32,810 nt of DNA from positions 1 through 32,810 of the forward strand of contig WHTY01000054.1 in the NCBI GenBank assembly GCA_009377475.1. Reading direction: 5' to 3'. The first letter of the stretch is position 1, and each line of letters begins with the position of its first letter. This document shows, piece by piece, positions 1-7,750 of this stretch. The notes under the pieces were generated by a model. That model was not told the origin of the DNA and did no database searches. It was given only the letters and a program-made list of their open reading frames with translations. The position numbers and the translations under genes were made by a program. This DNA is from Actinophytocola sp. Lineage in GTDB: Bacteria > Actinomycetota > Actinomycetes > Mycobacteriales > Pseudonocardiaceae.

Positions 1-91
1 ACCGCGACGCTCCCTGAGACCACGCAACCAACTGGTCGCGCTCGTCATCAGTCAACACGAACTCACCAGCGGAAAGCTCTGAATCAGACAT
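1..91 (-). CDS. Probable IS630-type transposase, N-terminal fragment (runs off window)
   Basis: An open frame starts with ATG at 91 and runs leftward out of the window. The 30 visible residues include a segment reading FVLTDDERDQLVAWSQ, which resembles the start of the N-terminal helix-turn-helix of IS630-family transposases (typically LT-x-x-ER-x-x-L-x-x-W). Only this short piece can be seen, so family assignment rests on pattern alone. The sequence just upstream (92-140) is AT-rich compared with the rest of the window, as often seen at element ends, but I could not define terminal inverted repeats. Alternative: a HTH regulator with a similar leader. Confidence 0.4.
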   Translation of the reverse strand, partial: MSDSELSAGEFVLTDDERDQLVAWSQGASR

Positions 92-257
92 CCATCAAGT
101 ATAGTTAACTAACCCAAGAATTTCTGGCCCGACACACTAGACGCGCGACGGGACGTGGAAGCCGGACGGGGCGATGCGATGCGGCGCGTCGAGTAGGGGA
201 ACGTCGCAAGGTCGCATAATGTGGGGGTAGACATTATATAAATGTGGACCCACCTTA
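92..257. other. AT-richer intergenic stretch between transposase start and truncated ATPase remnant
   Basis: This stretch contains no convincing gene. It is richer in A/T than its surroundings, notably around 216-243, where CATAATGT and ACATTATATAAATGT form an imperfect palindromic patch. The remnant to its right begins abruptly without a start codon suited to its family, so this stretch probably contains a recombination or insertion junction. Confidence 0.35.
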
Positions 258-767
258 TTGGTCGCGTTCTACCACGCCGTGATGCGCCCGGTGTGGGATC
301 AGCTCGAACGTCCCGGCTCGGGACAGCGGGTGTGGCAGGCCAGCAAGCGTCGCTTCGCCAGCAATGTCCTCGGGCCGCACTTCGAGCACCTCTGCCGGGA
401 ATGGGCCCTGCACCATGCCGACCCAGACCTGCTGGGAGGGTTGCCAGCGACTGTCGGCCACGGTGTCGTGACGGATCAATCCGCGCGCCGGAGTCACGAA
501 GTGGACATCGCGGTCGCGGGGATTGCCGACGGCGCTACGCAGGCCCCTTTACTTGCTCTCGGTGAAGCGAAGTCGAACGACATCATGGGATTGGGCCACC
601 TGGAACGACTTGCGCACGTGCGTGACCTTGTCGCGAACGCGGGACGTTACGACACCCGGCACACGAAGTTGCTGCTGTGTAGCGGCGCCGGGTTCAACGA
701 CCGGCTCAGGGCGCGGGCCGATGAGCGTGACGATGTCGTGCTGGTGGGGCTCGACGACATCTACGGA
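258..767 (+). pseudogene. DUF234-type ATPase, C-terminal remnant (5' and 3' truncated)
   Basis: About 170 residues match the C-terminal DUF234 region found after a AAA/DEXX-box ATPase domain in archaeal and actinobacterial proteins. The stretch carries the FYHA-x-MRPVWDQLE block, a long helical region, and a PD-(D/E)xK-like arrangement (EVDIAV followed about 20 residues later by GEAK). The N-terminal P-loop ATPase domain is absent: homology starts at 258 with no plausible start or ribosome site. At the other end the family-typical end (VGLDDIYG, about 767) is not followed by a stop; the frame runs antisense into the neighbouring hydratase. The gene is therefore a remnant cut at both ends, probably by transposition. 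A transposase fragment lies 170 bp away. Confidence 0.6.
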
Positions 768-780
768 GTGCCGCACGGAT

Positions 781-1347
781 TCACGCCCGCTGCGGGACGC
801 CCATGCCTGCCCTCGCGTGCTGGACGGCTTCATCCAGCAGATGCGCCAGCCGCCTCGGTCGCTGGACGAACCCGGCGGCCTCCGCCTCGCTCGCCGTGAA
901 CGCCAGTGCCCCGGACGGTATCGACGCACCGCACCGGGCGAACGCCGTGCGCACCAGCTCGCGTCCCACCGCCGACAGCGGTGCGAAACCCCGCGGCGAG
1001 GCGACGGTGCCGATGAGCCCGCCGTCCATCAGGCGGACGTCGGCCGCCGCCGCGAGGGCGAAGCCGGTGTCGAGCGCGTCGCCGTTGAGGGCGGCCACGA
1101 CGGGCCCCTGGTGCTCGGCGACCGCCGTCAACGCCGCGTCCTGCGCGGTCAGCAACGCCGGCTCGGCCGTCGACTCCGCGCCGATCGCGAACGTCCGCCG
1201 ATGTCCGGTCAGCACCACCGGACGCGTCGGGCCGATGTACTCCATCGCCGCCGCCAGCCGCCGCAGCAGCGCCGTGTCCAGCCGGTTGTGCCCGTGCCCG
1301 CGCAGGTGGATCACGGCGACGCCGTCGCGTTCCTCCAGGTCAAGCAT
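781..1347 (-). CDS. Short enoyl-CoA hydratase/isomerase-like protein
   Basis: A 188-residue crotonase-fold protein. The N-terminal strand-turn pattern (LEERDGVAVIHL), the VVLTG...TFAIGAE segment and VVAALNGDALDTGFALAAAADVRL correspond to the first half of crotonase proteins. Divergence is clear: the oxyanion-hole glycine run usually seen after AxNG is replaced by ALDTG, and the protein is about 70 residues shorter than a standard hydratase (about 260), lacking most of the C-terminal helical region. Whether it is catalytic is doubtful. It starts 4 bp after the stop of the winged-helix-like gene, so the two are probably cotranscribed from a promoter with a GTCTCA-N3-TGAGAC palindrome. The stop codon is close to the junction with the ATPase remnant, so C-terminal truncation by rearrangement is possible. 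Confidence 0.6.
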   Translation of the reverse strand: MLDLEERDGVAVIHLRGHGHNRLDTALLRRLAAAMEYIGPTRPVVLTGHRRTFAIGAESTAEPALLTAQDAALTAVAEHQGPVVAALNGDALDTGFALAAAADVRLMDGGLIGTVASPRGFAPLSAVGRELVRTAFARCGASIPSGALAFTASEAEAAGFVQRPRRLAHLLDEAVQHARAGMGVPQRA

Positions 1348-1351
1348 CGTC

Positions 1352-1705
1352 TCAGCCCGCTTCCTGCCGTGGTGGCGCCGTGTCGTCCGACCACGCGAAC
1401 CCGCGGGCGAGCGCCCCCGGCGCAGGTGCGGACCACGTTGCCTCGTCGAACGACCACGCCAGCGACTCGACACCCCGCGCGGTGAGCGCGACGGCGTGGC
1501 GGCCGGACGGCCGCGCCGGGCCGACGGGGCGGACGAGACCAGTGTGCACAAGCGTGTGAGCGAGGGACTGATCGCAGCAGGCGAGCCCGTCGATGAACAT
1601 GTCAGGTTCGCAGCTGTCCGACACTTCCGCGCGGCCGTCGGCGACCGCTGCGAGCATCGCGCGCGCCCTCGGCGAGGGCACGACGATGCCTTTCCGCTGT
1701 GGCAT
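1352..1705 (-). CDS. Small winged-helix-like hypothetical protein
   Basis: A 117-residue protein with no family I can name. The start ATG at 1705 is supported by an AGGAGGTGG ribosome site 5 bases upstream. Residues 10-80 have a helix-helix-helix-wing look: an Ala-rich first helix, a recognition-helix-like segment (DQSLAHTLVHTGLV), then VALTARGVESLA, which resembles the wing and last helix of small winged-helix proteins. The C-terminal 30 residues are Ala/Pro-rich. It is the first gene of a two-gene unit with the short hydratase. Its promoter carries the same palindrome as prmA, 75 bp upstream of the start, which ties it to the monooxygenase regulon by inference. Confidence 0.6.
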   Translation of the reverse strand: MPQRKGIVVPSPRARAMLAAVADGRAEVSDSCEPDMFIDGLACCDQSLAHTLVHTGLVRPVGPARPSGRHAVALTARGVESLAWSFDEATWSAPAPGALARGFAWSDDTAPPRQEAG

Positions 1706-1779
1706 ACCGACCACCTCCTGTGACGCCGGATCGCCCAAGCGTGACAGGTCAAGGAAACCGCGCGATGCGACGTCCGGTG

Positions 1780-1794
1780 GTCTCAGTCTGAGAC
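1780..1794. promoter_or_regulatory. GTCTCA-N3-TGAGAC palindrome (site 1)
   Basis: Perfect 6-bp inverted repeat GTCTCA/TGAGAC with spacer GTC, 75 bp upstream of the winged-helix-like gene at 1705 and about 165 bp upstream of the divergent broken hydrolase. The same palindrome occurs upstream of prmA (17127), between two genes at 17732, and with one mismatch upstream of the MimR-like regulator (5884). It is the likely binding site of that regulator. Confidence 0.6.
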
Positions 1795-1960
1795 GCCGTG
1801 TGGCACGGCTGTGCGCCTCGTACCGCGCGCACCCCTCGCCGCCGGGTCAGCGTTGTGCTCACCGCATAGCATCCGAGTGGTGCGCTGCCTCGTTGTGGCC
1901 TCTGTAGTGATCACCGCATGTGGAGTGCGAGTGCTTCGGCGGACGAGAGGCAGCGAGTCG

Positions 1961-3947
1961 ATGCGGCGAGTGGGTCGGATTGTGGCGATTGTCGGTCTCA
2001 CCATTGGGCTCGCGGCTGGAACCGTGCCGCCCGAGGCGGGCGCGGGTCTCAGCGCCGGAGCCGAGCAGACACCGACACCCAGCGGCGGACGTTCGTTACC
2101 TTCGGTGGACAGCGGCCACCGTCCGGGCCCGGACGCCCTCTACGCCCCACCCGCTCGGGCCCCGCAGCTGCGCGACAGCGGGCCGTGGCACGCCGACCCC
2201 ATCCTGGTGTCCGGAGCGCAGGCCTACCGCGACGGCGAGTGGCTGTACCAGGACTTCCTCTACGACGACCACGGCGCGACCGGCGTGCCGGACGACTCGG
2301 CGCCGTACGGGCCGGACGCGCACCTGTACTCACCGACCGCTGGCACCTACAGCTACCCGAAGGACCCGCGACGGGCGATGTCATCGGCCCGGCCCCCGAT
2401 GTGCGGGTTGACCTCGAACGCAGGCAGATCGAGCTGCGCGTCCCGCACGCGGCGTGGGACCCGGCGCAGCGCACGGTGCGCATGACCGCGGGTGTTGGTC
2501 TGTGGGATCCGGACACCGGCGGCTACCTCGCGCCCCAGCCTGGCAACGCCACCGACACCACGCCCGGCGGCGGCAGTCCGGACGGCGTCGCGCTGGTCAA
2601 CGTCGGGCCGCGCTTCGACGAACCGTTGCCGCCGGTGCCGCCGCGCTGGCCCCGTGGTGGCGCGAGCGGCAACAGTCGTTGCGGCTCACCCAAGGCGACG
2701 TGACGGCGTTCGCCGCCGAGGTGGACTTCGCGAAGCTGGCCGCGAAGGTCGACGACGACTCCGGCGTGCCAGACAGCGGCGTCCTCAACCGCATCCTGGC
2801 CAGCAGCCACGTGTACGGCCAGGGCGTCGAGCCGTCCCGCGTCTGCCGCGACATCGTCGAGGGTTACAGCGCGGGGGCCGACTGCGTCGGCCGGTTCGTC
2901 GGGCAGCTCCAGCCGTACTCGCTCTACGTGCCAGAAGGTTCCGCGCCGCAAGACGGCTACGGCATGACGCTGCTGCTGCACTCGCTGTCCGCGAACTACA
3001 ACCAGTACTCCGGCACCCGCAACCAGTCGCAGCTCGGCGAACGCGGCCCCGGCTCGCTCGTGCTCACCCCCGGCGGCAGGGGACCGGATGGCTTCTACGC
3101 GGGCATCGCGGAAACCGACACCTTCGAGGCGTGGGCGGATGTCGCAAGGCACTATCCAGTCGATGCGGACTGGGCTGCGGTCAGCGGCTACTCGATGGGC
3201 GGGTTCGGCACCTTCCGGCTGCTGAGCAGGTGGCCCGACCTGTTCTCCCGCGGCTTCTCGGTGGTCGGCGCACCCGGCTCCGCGATCGACCAGCTGCCGT
3301 CGCTGCGGCACACCCCGCTCATGTCGTGGAACGCGGCGGGCGACGAGCTGGTGAACATCCAGACGCAGCGGGAGACGGTCGACGCCTTGACCAAGGCGGG
3401 CGTGCGGTTCGACCAGTGGACGTTCCTCACCGCGGATCACCTCACGCTCGCGGGCAACGACGAGTACGGTCCCGGCGCGGACTTCCTCGGCGAACCCCGC
3501 GCCGCGCGGAACCCCGCGCACGTCACGTATGTCGTCGACCCGCGCGAGGACAACCCCTCGGGTGGCGTCGTCGCTGACCACGCCTACTGGCTGTCCGGGC
3601 TGCGATTGCGCGACGGGGATGCGGCGCCGACCGGCACCATCGACGTCTACTCCGCGGCACACGGTGTTGGGGACCGGCTGGTGCTGCCCGTCGAGACCGG
3701 CGCCGGAGTGCTCGACGGCGGCCAGAACCAGGCGATGGCGTACACGTCGGAGACCCGGGACTGGGGACCCGCACCGAAGACGGTCACGGCGGACCGGCTC
3801 GACATCGACGCCACCAACGTCGCCGAGGTGGTGATCGACCCGCAGCGCGCGGGCGTCACCTGCGGAGCCGAGCTTGCGGTGACCACGGACGGTCCGCTGC
3901 GGGTGGAACTCGCTGGGTGCGGCCGCGTCGAGCACTTCGGCGGCTGA
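1961..3947 (+). pseudogene. Secreted alpha/beta hydrolase (prolyl-oligopeptidase-like), two frameshifts
   Basis: The gene starts at ATG 1961 with a signal peptide (two arginines, then a hydrophobic run through IVAIVGLTIGLAAG). Reading passes through three frames: the N-terminal part to about 2370, a middle part from about 2380 to 2640 (homologous-looking text VPHAAWDPAQRTVRM, GVGLWD, RFDEPLPP), and the catalytic part from about 2645 to 3947. Both shifts equal a net loss of one base (mod 3). The C-terminal part is an alpha/beta hydrolase with nucleophile motif GYSMGGFG and a possible catalytic His in TADHLTL. The text jumps from the N-terminal YPKDP to the middle part with little in between, suggesting that some of the expected DOMON-like domain is also missing. 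It is convergent with the regulator. Sequencing error could explain a single shift; two shifts favour decay. Confidence 0.65.
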
Positions 3948-4009
3948 GCGCGGCGTATCGCCAACGGCGGGGGAGTCGCGGCGGAACCCCGGCACCGCGA
4001 GCCGCCCCG

Positions 4010-5785
4010 TCAGTACGGCACGTCGATGCCGTACTCCCGGATCTTCCGGTAGATCGTGGCGCGCGAGAGCCCCAGGGCTCGCGCCGTCGTCGTCTTGTTC
4101 CCCTCGGCGTCGAGCAGCCCCTGCACGATCGCGTCCCGCTCCATCGACTCCAACGGCGTCAGCACGCGCCGGGTCACCGAACGGCACTCCGGCGGCAGGT
4201 CGTCCGGCTGCACCGTGCCAGATCGGCGGTGCAGCATCACCTTGTGCAGCACCTTCCGCAACTGCGTGATGTTGCCGGGCCAGCTCGACCGCATCAGCAG
4301 TTGGATGGTGGACCGCGCGCACATCAGCCGGGTGTCCTTGCTCAGTTGCAGCAACAGGAACGGCACCAGCTCGTCCAGGTCATCGATGTGGTGACGCAGC
4401 GGCGGCACCGTCACCGAGCTGGGGAAGTGCCGGAGCAGGTCCTGCCCGAGCCGCTCGCGCCCCGAACGCGCCGTCGCGACCACCCACGGCGTCGCGCCCG
4501 CGCTCGCCGCCGCCAGCTCCCGGCCCAGCCCCGGCCGGTACTCGGTCGGCAGCGCGTCGATGCGGCGCAGCTCAAGGGTGCCTTCGCCGTCCATCAGGCT
4601 CCGCCTGACCCGGTGTGGCCACTCGCTATCGTCGTTGTCGTGCTCGGCGAAGTCGATCACGGTGTACGGCTCGGTCGGGCAGTGCCGCGCGTGCACGGCC
4701 TTGATCACCGCGTGCTTGCCGACGCCCGGCTCGCCTTCGACGAGCAGCCACTCGCCCGCCGAGCGGTGGTTGCTGATCTCCTGGCAGGCGTGCAGCCACA
4801 GCCCGCCCGAGCCCACGACGCCGGGCAGCATCGGGCCGTGGTCGATGCTGACGTTCGGCAGCTCGGCCTTGCGGATCAGCTTCGCGCGGATCACGCCGCC
4901 AGCGGGACCGGCCGCGCTCGCGACCGGGGTGCAGGACATCCGCGCCTTCCCGCCGCTCGGCAGGTCGACGTCGATGGTCACGTGCTCCCGGTGGCTCATG
5001 GCCTCCGCGGCCTTGGCGAGTAACGCGTCCTGGTCTTGGGCCGAGAGCACCTCGCGGGTGTGCTCATTGGTGACGACGAGGTCGTTGTCCAGTGCGAACA
5101 CCAGACCGTGCCCCCGTCGGCACGCGCGAAGGTACTCGGTGAACAGGCTCAGCTCCCGCTGCCCAAGCTGGCTGGTCAGCTCCTGCTCGATGTCCTTGGC
5201 GGTCGCCTTCGCCAGCGTCATCAGCAGCGGCCCGGCTTCCTTGCGCCAGCAGGTAAGGTCCAGCAGGCCCAGCATCTGCCCCGACGTCGGATGCCGGATC
5301 GGCACGCCCGCGCACCCCAGCGTGTCCAGGCTCTCGGCGTAATGCTCGTGCCCGAACACCGCCGCGGGTTGGAGCCCTTCCAGCGCCGTGCCGATGCCGT
5401 TGGTGCCGACGTACTCCTCGGCGTAGCTGAAGCCCGGTGCGAGCTGGACGCGGTCGAGGTAGCGCTGCAGGCTGGCGTCGTCCGTCCTGCGGTCGAGCAC
5501 GACGCCGTTCGGGTCGGTGAGGATGACGCTCACCGGCAGGTCGTTGAGCTGGTCCTGCAACCGCCGCAGGATTGGCCCCGCGCTCCGGGTCAACGGCGTG
5601 TCGTGCTCGGGATCCTTGATGTAGGGCAGCTCGATGTGGTCCGCGGCGACGCGCAGACTTCTCGACCGGCGCCACGACTTCAGGATGCTGTCGCGTACCT
5701 CGCCGGAGGGAACGTCCTCGGCGCAGAGGAACCGTTCCCGCGCCGTCGCTAGTGCTGACGTGTCTGAGCCCTCCAGCTGGGCCAC
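4010..5785 (-). CDS. mimR: AcoR/MimR-type transcriptional activator with degenerate AAA+ domain
   Basis: A 591-residue regulator of the propane monooxygenase genes by position. The start is GTG at 5785, with AGGAGGTG 6 bases upstream; a longer frame to 5890 has no ribosome site. Order: an N-terminal GAF-like region (about 60-210), a PAS-like segment (about 220-305), an AAA+ remnant (about 340-480) and a C-terminal Fis-type helix-turn-helix (about 555-587, NKTTTARALGLSRATIYRKI). Walker A is present as GEPGVGK (351-357) and WPGNITQLR is kept (502-510). The loop that carries GAFTGA in sigma-54 activators is missing, and the Walker B text is GTLELRRID rather than the acidic D-E form. This fits actinobacteria, which lack sigma-54, and implies activation without sigma-54 remodelling. 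A near-copy of the prmA operator lies 99 bp upstream, suggesting autoregulation. Confidence 0.85.
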   Translation of the reverse strand: MAQLEGSDTSALATARERFLCAEDVPSGEVRDSILKSWRRSRSLRVAADHIELPYIKDPEHDTPLTRSAGPILRRLQDQLNDLPVSVILTDPNGVVLDRRTDDASLQRYLDRVQLAPGFSYAEEYVGTNGIGTALEGLQPAAVFGHEHYAESLDTLGCAGVPIRHPTSGQMLGLLDLTCWRKEAGPLLMTLAKATAKDIEQELTSQLGQRELSLFTEYLRACRRGHGLVFALDNDLVVTNEHTREVLSAQDQDALLAKAAEAMSHREHVTIDVDLPSGGKARMSCTPVASAAGPAGGVIRAKLIRKAELPNVSIDHGPMLPGVVGSGGLWLHACQEISNHRSAGEWLLVEGEPGVGKHAVIKAVHARHCPTEPYTVIDFAEHDNDDSEWPHRVRRSLMDGEGTLELRRIDALPTEYRPGLGRELAAASAGATPWVVATARSGRERLGQDLLRHFPSSVTVPPLRHHIDDLDELVPFLLLQLSKDTRLMCARSTIQLLMRSSWPGNITQLRKVLHKVMLHRRSGTVQPDDLPPECRSVTRRVLTPLESMERDAIVQGLLDAEGNKTTTARALGLSRATIYRKIREYGIDVPY

Positions 5786-5883
5786 GGGCTCACCTCCTAG
5801 ACGGGCGCATCGCCGAAGGTTGTAGTGATATAGGTCACATGGACTACCGGTATCCAGGTTAATGGCTACCGGCAGACAGGTCT

Positions 5884-5898
5884 GTCTCATCTTGAGAT
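5884..5898. promoter_or_regulatory. GTCTCA-N3-TGAGAT palindrome (site 2, one mismatch)
   Basis: GTCTCA and TGAGAT separated by TCT; 11 of the 12 arm bases match the perfect copies at 1780, 17127 and 17732. It lies between the aldehyde dehydrogenase stop (5922) and the regulator start (5785). An extra symmetric patch, AGACA-N4-TGTCT, sits directly beside it (5874-5887). Position suggests the regulator controls its own gene. Confidence 0.5.
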
Positions 5899-5921
5899 TT
5901 TTGTGGTCGCAAACGGGTGAT

Positions 5922-7400
5922 TCATCCGAGCGTGAATGGGTCGCGGGTGTTACCGCTCAGTTCCACCCAGACCGCTTTGTTCTCGACGTACTGCTCGATC
6001 GCCTCCCAACCGTTTTCCCTGCCGAGGCCGGATTGTCCGTAGCCGCCGAACGGCACGCCCGGCGCCACCGCGCGGTAGGCGTTGACCCACACCGTTCCCG
6101 CGCGCAGCCGTGCGGCCACGCGGTGCGCGCGATGGACGTCCTTGGTCCACACCGCGCCCGCCAGCCCGTACGGCGTGTCGTTGGCCAGCCGCACCGCCTC
6201 CTCCTCGTCGGTGAACGCATACGCCGCGAGCACCGGCCCGAAGACCTCCTCGCGCACCACGGTGTACTCGGGCGTCACCCCGGTGAGCACCGTCGGCCGC
6301 ACGAACAGTCCGCCGAGGTCGTCGTCCGCCGCGCCGCCGGTGGCGACCCGCGCGCCGTCCGCCGTCGCCCGCCGCAGGTAGCCGAGCACCTTCTCGTACT
6401 GGGGCTGGTTGGCGATCGGCCCCATCTCGGTCGCCGGGTCCTGCGGGTCGCCGAGCTGGATGGACTCCGCGCGGTCGGCCACCCGCTCGACCAGCTCGTC
6501 GTGCACACTCTCGTGCACGATCAGCCGCGACCCGGCCATACACGTCTGGCCCGCCGCCGCGAACACGCCCGCCACCACGCCGTTGGCCGCCGCCACGAGG
6601 TCGGCGTCGTCGAACACGACCTGCGGTGACTTGCCGCCCAGCTCCAGGCTCACGGCCGTCAGGTTCTCGGCGGCGGCACGTGCCACCGCCCGTCCGGTCG
6701 CCGTCGAGCCGGTGAAGGCCACCTTGTCCACGCCGGGATGGCCCGCGAGGTGTGCGCCCACCTCGCGGGACTGGCTGGTGACGACGTTGACGACGCCGGG
6801 CGGGAACCCGGCCTGCTCGAACAGCTCCGCGAACGCGGGCGTGGACACCGGCGCGTGCTCGGACGGCTTGACGACGACCGTGCAGCCCGCCGCCAACGCC
6901 GGGGCGAGCTTCCAGCTCAGCAGCATCAGCGGCGAGTTCCACGGCGTGATCGCCGCGACCACCCCGACCGGCTCCTTGCGCGTGTAGACCAGGTAGTCCG
7001 GGTTCGGCGTCGGGATCTGACGGCCTTCCAGCTTGTCCGCGAGCCCGGCGTAGTAGTGGTACCAGCCGCCGAGCGCGGCGAGCTGACCCCGCATCTCCCG
7101 GTACAGCTTGCCTGAGTCGTTGACCTCCAGCCGTGCAAGACTCTCGGCGTTGTCGCTGATCAGGTCGGCGAGCCGTCGCATGAGGGCCGCTCGCTGCTGC
7201 CCGGTGGTGCGGCCCCACTCACCCTCGAAGGCGTCGCGCGCTGCCGCGACGGCGGCGTCGACGTCTCTGGCGCCGCCGTCGGACAGCACCGCCCAGCTCC
7301 GGCCGGTGTACGGGTTCTGCGACTCGAACGTCGCACCCGACGCCGCATCGACGGCCTTGCCGCCGATGAGCAGCCTGACCCGTTCCAGCGCGGCGGTCAT
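5922..7400 (-). CDS. NAD(P)-dependent aldehyde dehydrogenase
   Basis: A 492-residue member of the aldehyde dehydrogenase superfamily, of normal length. Visible active-site parts: ITPWN (Asn155, oxyanion), VVKPSE (Lys178, cofactor), FTGSTATGR (Rossmann turn), LELGGKSP (Glu253, general base) and GQTCMAGSR (Cys287, nucleophile); the C-terminal PFGGYGQSGLGRENG block is also present. It would oxidise an aldehyde to the acid in the cytosol. It starts 10 bp after the ABM-fold gene and is the last enzyme gene of the propane monooxygenase run, just before the regulator. By context it handles aldehydes from terminal alkane oxidation or a downstream product of 2-propanol/acetone metabolism. The exact substrate cannot be read from sequence. 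Confidence 0.9.
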   Translation of the reverse strand: MTAALERVRLLIGGKAVDAASGATFESQNPYTGRSWAVLSDGGARDVDAAVAAARDAFEGEWGRTTGQQRAALMRRLADLISDNAESLARLEVNDSGKLYREMRGQLAALGGWYHYYAGLADKLEGRQIPTPNPDYLVYTRKEPVGVVAAITPWNSPLMLLSWKLAPALAAGCTVVVKPSEHAPVSTPAFAELFEQAGFPPGVVNVVTSQSREVGAHLAGHPGVDKVAFTGSTATGRAVARAAAENLTAVSLELGGKSPQVVFDDADLVAAANGVVAGVFAAAGQTCMAGSRLIVHESVHDELVERVADRAESIQLGDPQDPATEMGPIANQPQYEKVLGYLRRATADGARVATGGAADDDLGGLFVRPTVLTGVTPEYTVVREEVFGPVLAAYAFTDEEEAVRLANDTPYGLAGAVWTKDVHRAHRVAARLRAGTVWVNAYRAVAPGVPFGGYGQSGLGRENGWEAIEQYVENKAVWVELSGNTRDPFTLG

Positions 7401-7410
7401 GGGTCACCCG

Positions 7411-7740
7411 TCACGGGTTGCTCGGCGAGAGTTCGCCCATCTGGCCCCACCCCTCGTTGGGGATCTCGGCGTTGATGATCTCCGGCGTGGTCGCGATGTA
7501 GTCCGGCATCCAGCTCATCGCGGCCTTGAAGTGCGCGGAGTTCACGTGCTCCTTGCCAGCCTCCTGCCCCGCGAAGCCCTCGACCAGCACGTACTGGTTC
7601 GGCACCTCGACACTCTTCGACCACTCGAAGAACAGGTTGCCCGGCTCGGCACGGGTGCCCTCGGTGAACTCGGACACCGCGTCGAGCCAGCTCTCGCTGT
7701 ACTCCGGGCGGATCGTGAACTTGACGACGATGAAAATCAC
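7411..7740 (-). CDS. ABM-fold (antibiotic biosynthesis monooxygenase-like) small protein
   Basis: A 109-residue dimeric alpha/beta-barrel type protein. The start is GTG at 7740, with GAGGAGG ribosome site just upstream and 10 bp after the chaperonin stop. Features of the ABM family: the N-terminal strand IFIVVKFTIRPEYSESWLDAV, the PGNLFFEWSKS segment, QYVLVEGFAG and the AHFKAAM helix. Such proteins act as cofactor-independent quinol monooxygenases, heme-degrading enzymes or stress proteins, so function is not fixed by the fold. The gene sits inside the propane monooxygenase run, between chaperonin and aldehyde dehydrogenase genes, with close spacing on both sides, so it is part of the same transcript. 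A role in intermediate or quinone detoxification is an inference only. Confidence 0.8.
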   Translation of the reverse strand: MIFIVVKFTIRPEYSESWLDAVSEFTEGTRAEPGNLFFEWSKSVEVPNQYVLVEGFAGQEAGKEHVNSAHFKAAMSWMPDYIATTPEIINAEIPNEGWGQMGELSPSNP

Positions 7741-7750
7741 GGCAGCCTCC

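Noticed and set aside
2523..4322. Long minus-strand frame (599 codons) opposite the broken hydrolase and overlapping the regulator gene
   Set aside because: It is antisense to clearly homologous hydrolase text, is rich in Arg/Ala/His/Val, has no ribosome site and runs into the 3' end of the regulator in another frame. It is a GC-codon shadow.
4561..4584. Second copy of the CCAAGGTGCC-type hairpin inside the regulator gene
   Set aside because: The CTCAAGGGTGCCTTCG text only partly matches, has no paired arm and lies inside coding sequence.
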